Below are positions 42,641 to 42,943 of a stretch of 42,943 nucleotides of DNA, one piece after another. The notes under the pieces are model-generated. The model did no database searches. It was not told the DNA's origin and saw nothing but the letters and a program-made list of their open reading frames with translations. The first letter of the stretch is position 1; each line of letters starts with the position of its first letter. The translations under genes were made by a program, and so were the position numbers. Source of the stretch: CBDCKR01 sp964572045 (GTDB lineage Bacteria > Gemmatimonadota > Gemmatimonadetes > Longimicrobiales > Gaopeijiaceae); NCBI GenBank assembly GCA_964572045.1, contig CAZNEI010000018.1:1-42943 (forward strand), written 5' to 3'.

Positions 42641-42943
42641 AGATGGCTCACCAGAGGACTCAGCCGCCGTGGAACCGTCCGCCCATCGTGCCTGCCGGAC
42701 TCGACTGGCCGAGCCGGCTCGGAGAACGCGGGCGGCCGCTGGCGGGCGTTCGAGTACGACGAACTGGCCAAGCGCGACACGCTGAATCTGGACCTGCCTT
42801 GGCTCAAGGACAGCGCGCTCGAGGACGGCGAGAACCTGCCCGAGCCCGAGGTCGTGGCCGCCGGGATCGTCGACGACCTGCACGCGTTGCCTAGCAGGCC
42901 GTGGAAGAAGTGGCCCGCCGGGGAGCCGGTTGTACAAGCAGCA
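42641..42943 (+). pseudogene. C-terminal relic of a type I restriction-modification methylase (HsdM)
   Basis: From about 42725 the plus strand reads GGRWRAFEYDELAKRDTLNL, then DLPWLKDSALEDGENLPEPE and VVAAGIVDDLHA. This is the tail of HsdM-like N6-adenine methylases, where F.YDEL..RDK..LDIFWL.DESLED.DNLP.PDVIA.EIV.DL is conserved. The SAM-binding and NPPF motifs are not upstream, and a stop at 42638-42640 cuts the frame, so only the C-terminus survives. After DDL the frame shifts (QAVEEVAR continues in another frame), so the end is broken too. The relic reaches the edge of the window; hsdS or hsdR remnants may follow outside. Confidence 0.6.

Noticed and set aside
1..42943. CRISPR arrays, tRNA and rRNA genes
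   Set aside because: No regularly spaced repeats, cloverleaf patterns or rRNA-like sequence were recognised on either strand by eye.

Overview
The window is high-GC DNA from a Gram-negative (diderm) bacterium. It encodes the LPS-export permeases LptF and LptG, a TonB-dependent receptor, a secreted carboxypeptidase-regulatory-like protein, a secreted S9 peptidase and a very large SprA-like outer-membrane protein. This set, the GC-rich codon use and the GTG/TTG starts with 4-nt overlaps suggest Gemmatimonadota or a close relative in the FCB group. The assignment is inferred from gene content; no rRNA or marker gene is present.

Layout. 1-3.1 kb: an SLC13-type permease with four RCK_C modules, visibly lower in GC than its neighbours, followed by a transposase relic. 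3.1-12.6 kb: ordinary chromosomal genes, namely a type IV pilin-like protein, a family 2 glycosyltransferase, adenine deaminase, a flavin reductase-like protein behind a LysM/LAS-peptidase-like protein, Mn-type superoxide dismutase, DNA polymerase IV, an alanine/glycine:cation symporter and a HIT protein. 12.8-21.5 kb: an envelope block in which sprA-like and lptF diverge from a 42-bp gap, with lptG overlapping lptF. 21.5-30.6 kb: a DapF homologue that lacks both catalytic cysteines, then a one-carbon/methionine block (metH overlapping a homocysteine methyltransferase-MTHFR fusion) converging on a pepP/MTHFR-like pair. 30.8-37.9 kb: secreted and outer-membrane proteins.

38.3-42.9 kb is different: a decaying genomic island. 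It holds an amidase, an N-terminal integrase relic, two frameshifted mobilization-like genes, a HigB toxin relic fused in frame to an intact HigA, a second HigA relic on the other strand, an intact Phd/PIN toxin-antitoxin pair with a perfect palindrome over its -10 box, and a C-terminal HsdM relic at the window edge. Several of these relics appear only when frames are joined by eye.

The most interesting items are the Ser/Ser DapF homologue, the SprA-like translocon homologue, the MTHFR-like protein coupled to an aminopeptidase gene, and the toxin-antitoxin graveyard. I did not find a clearly new multi-gene defence or biosynthetic system. All family calls are from sequence reading without database searches.
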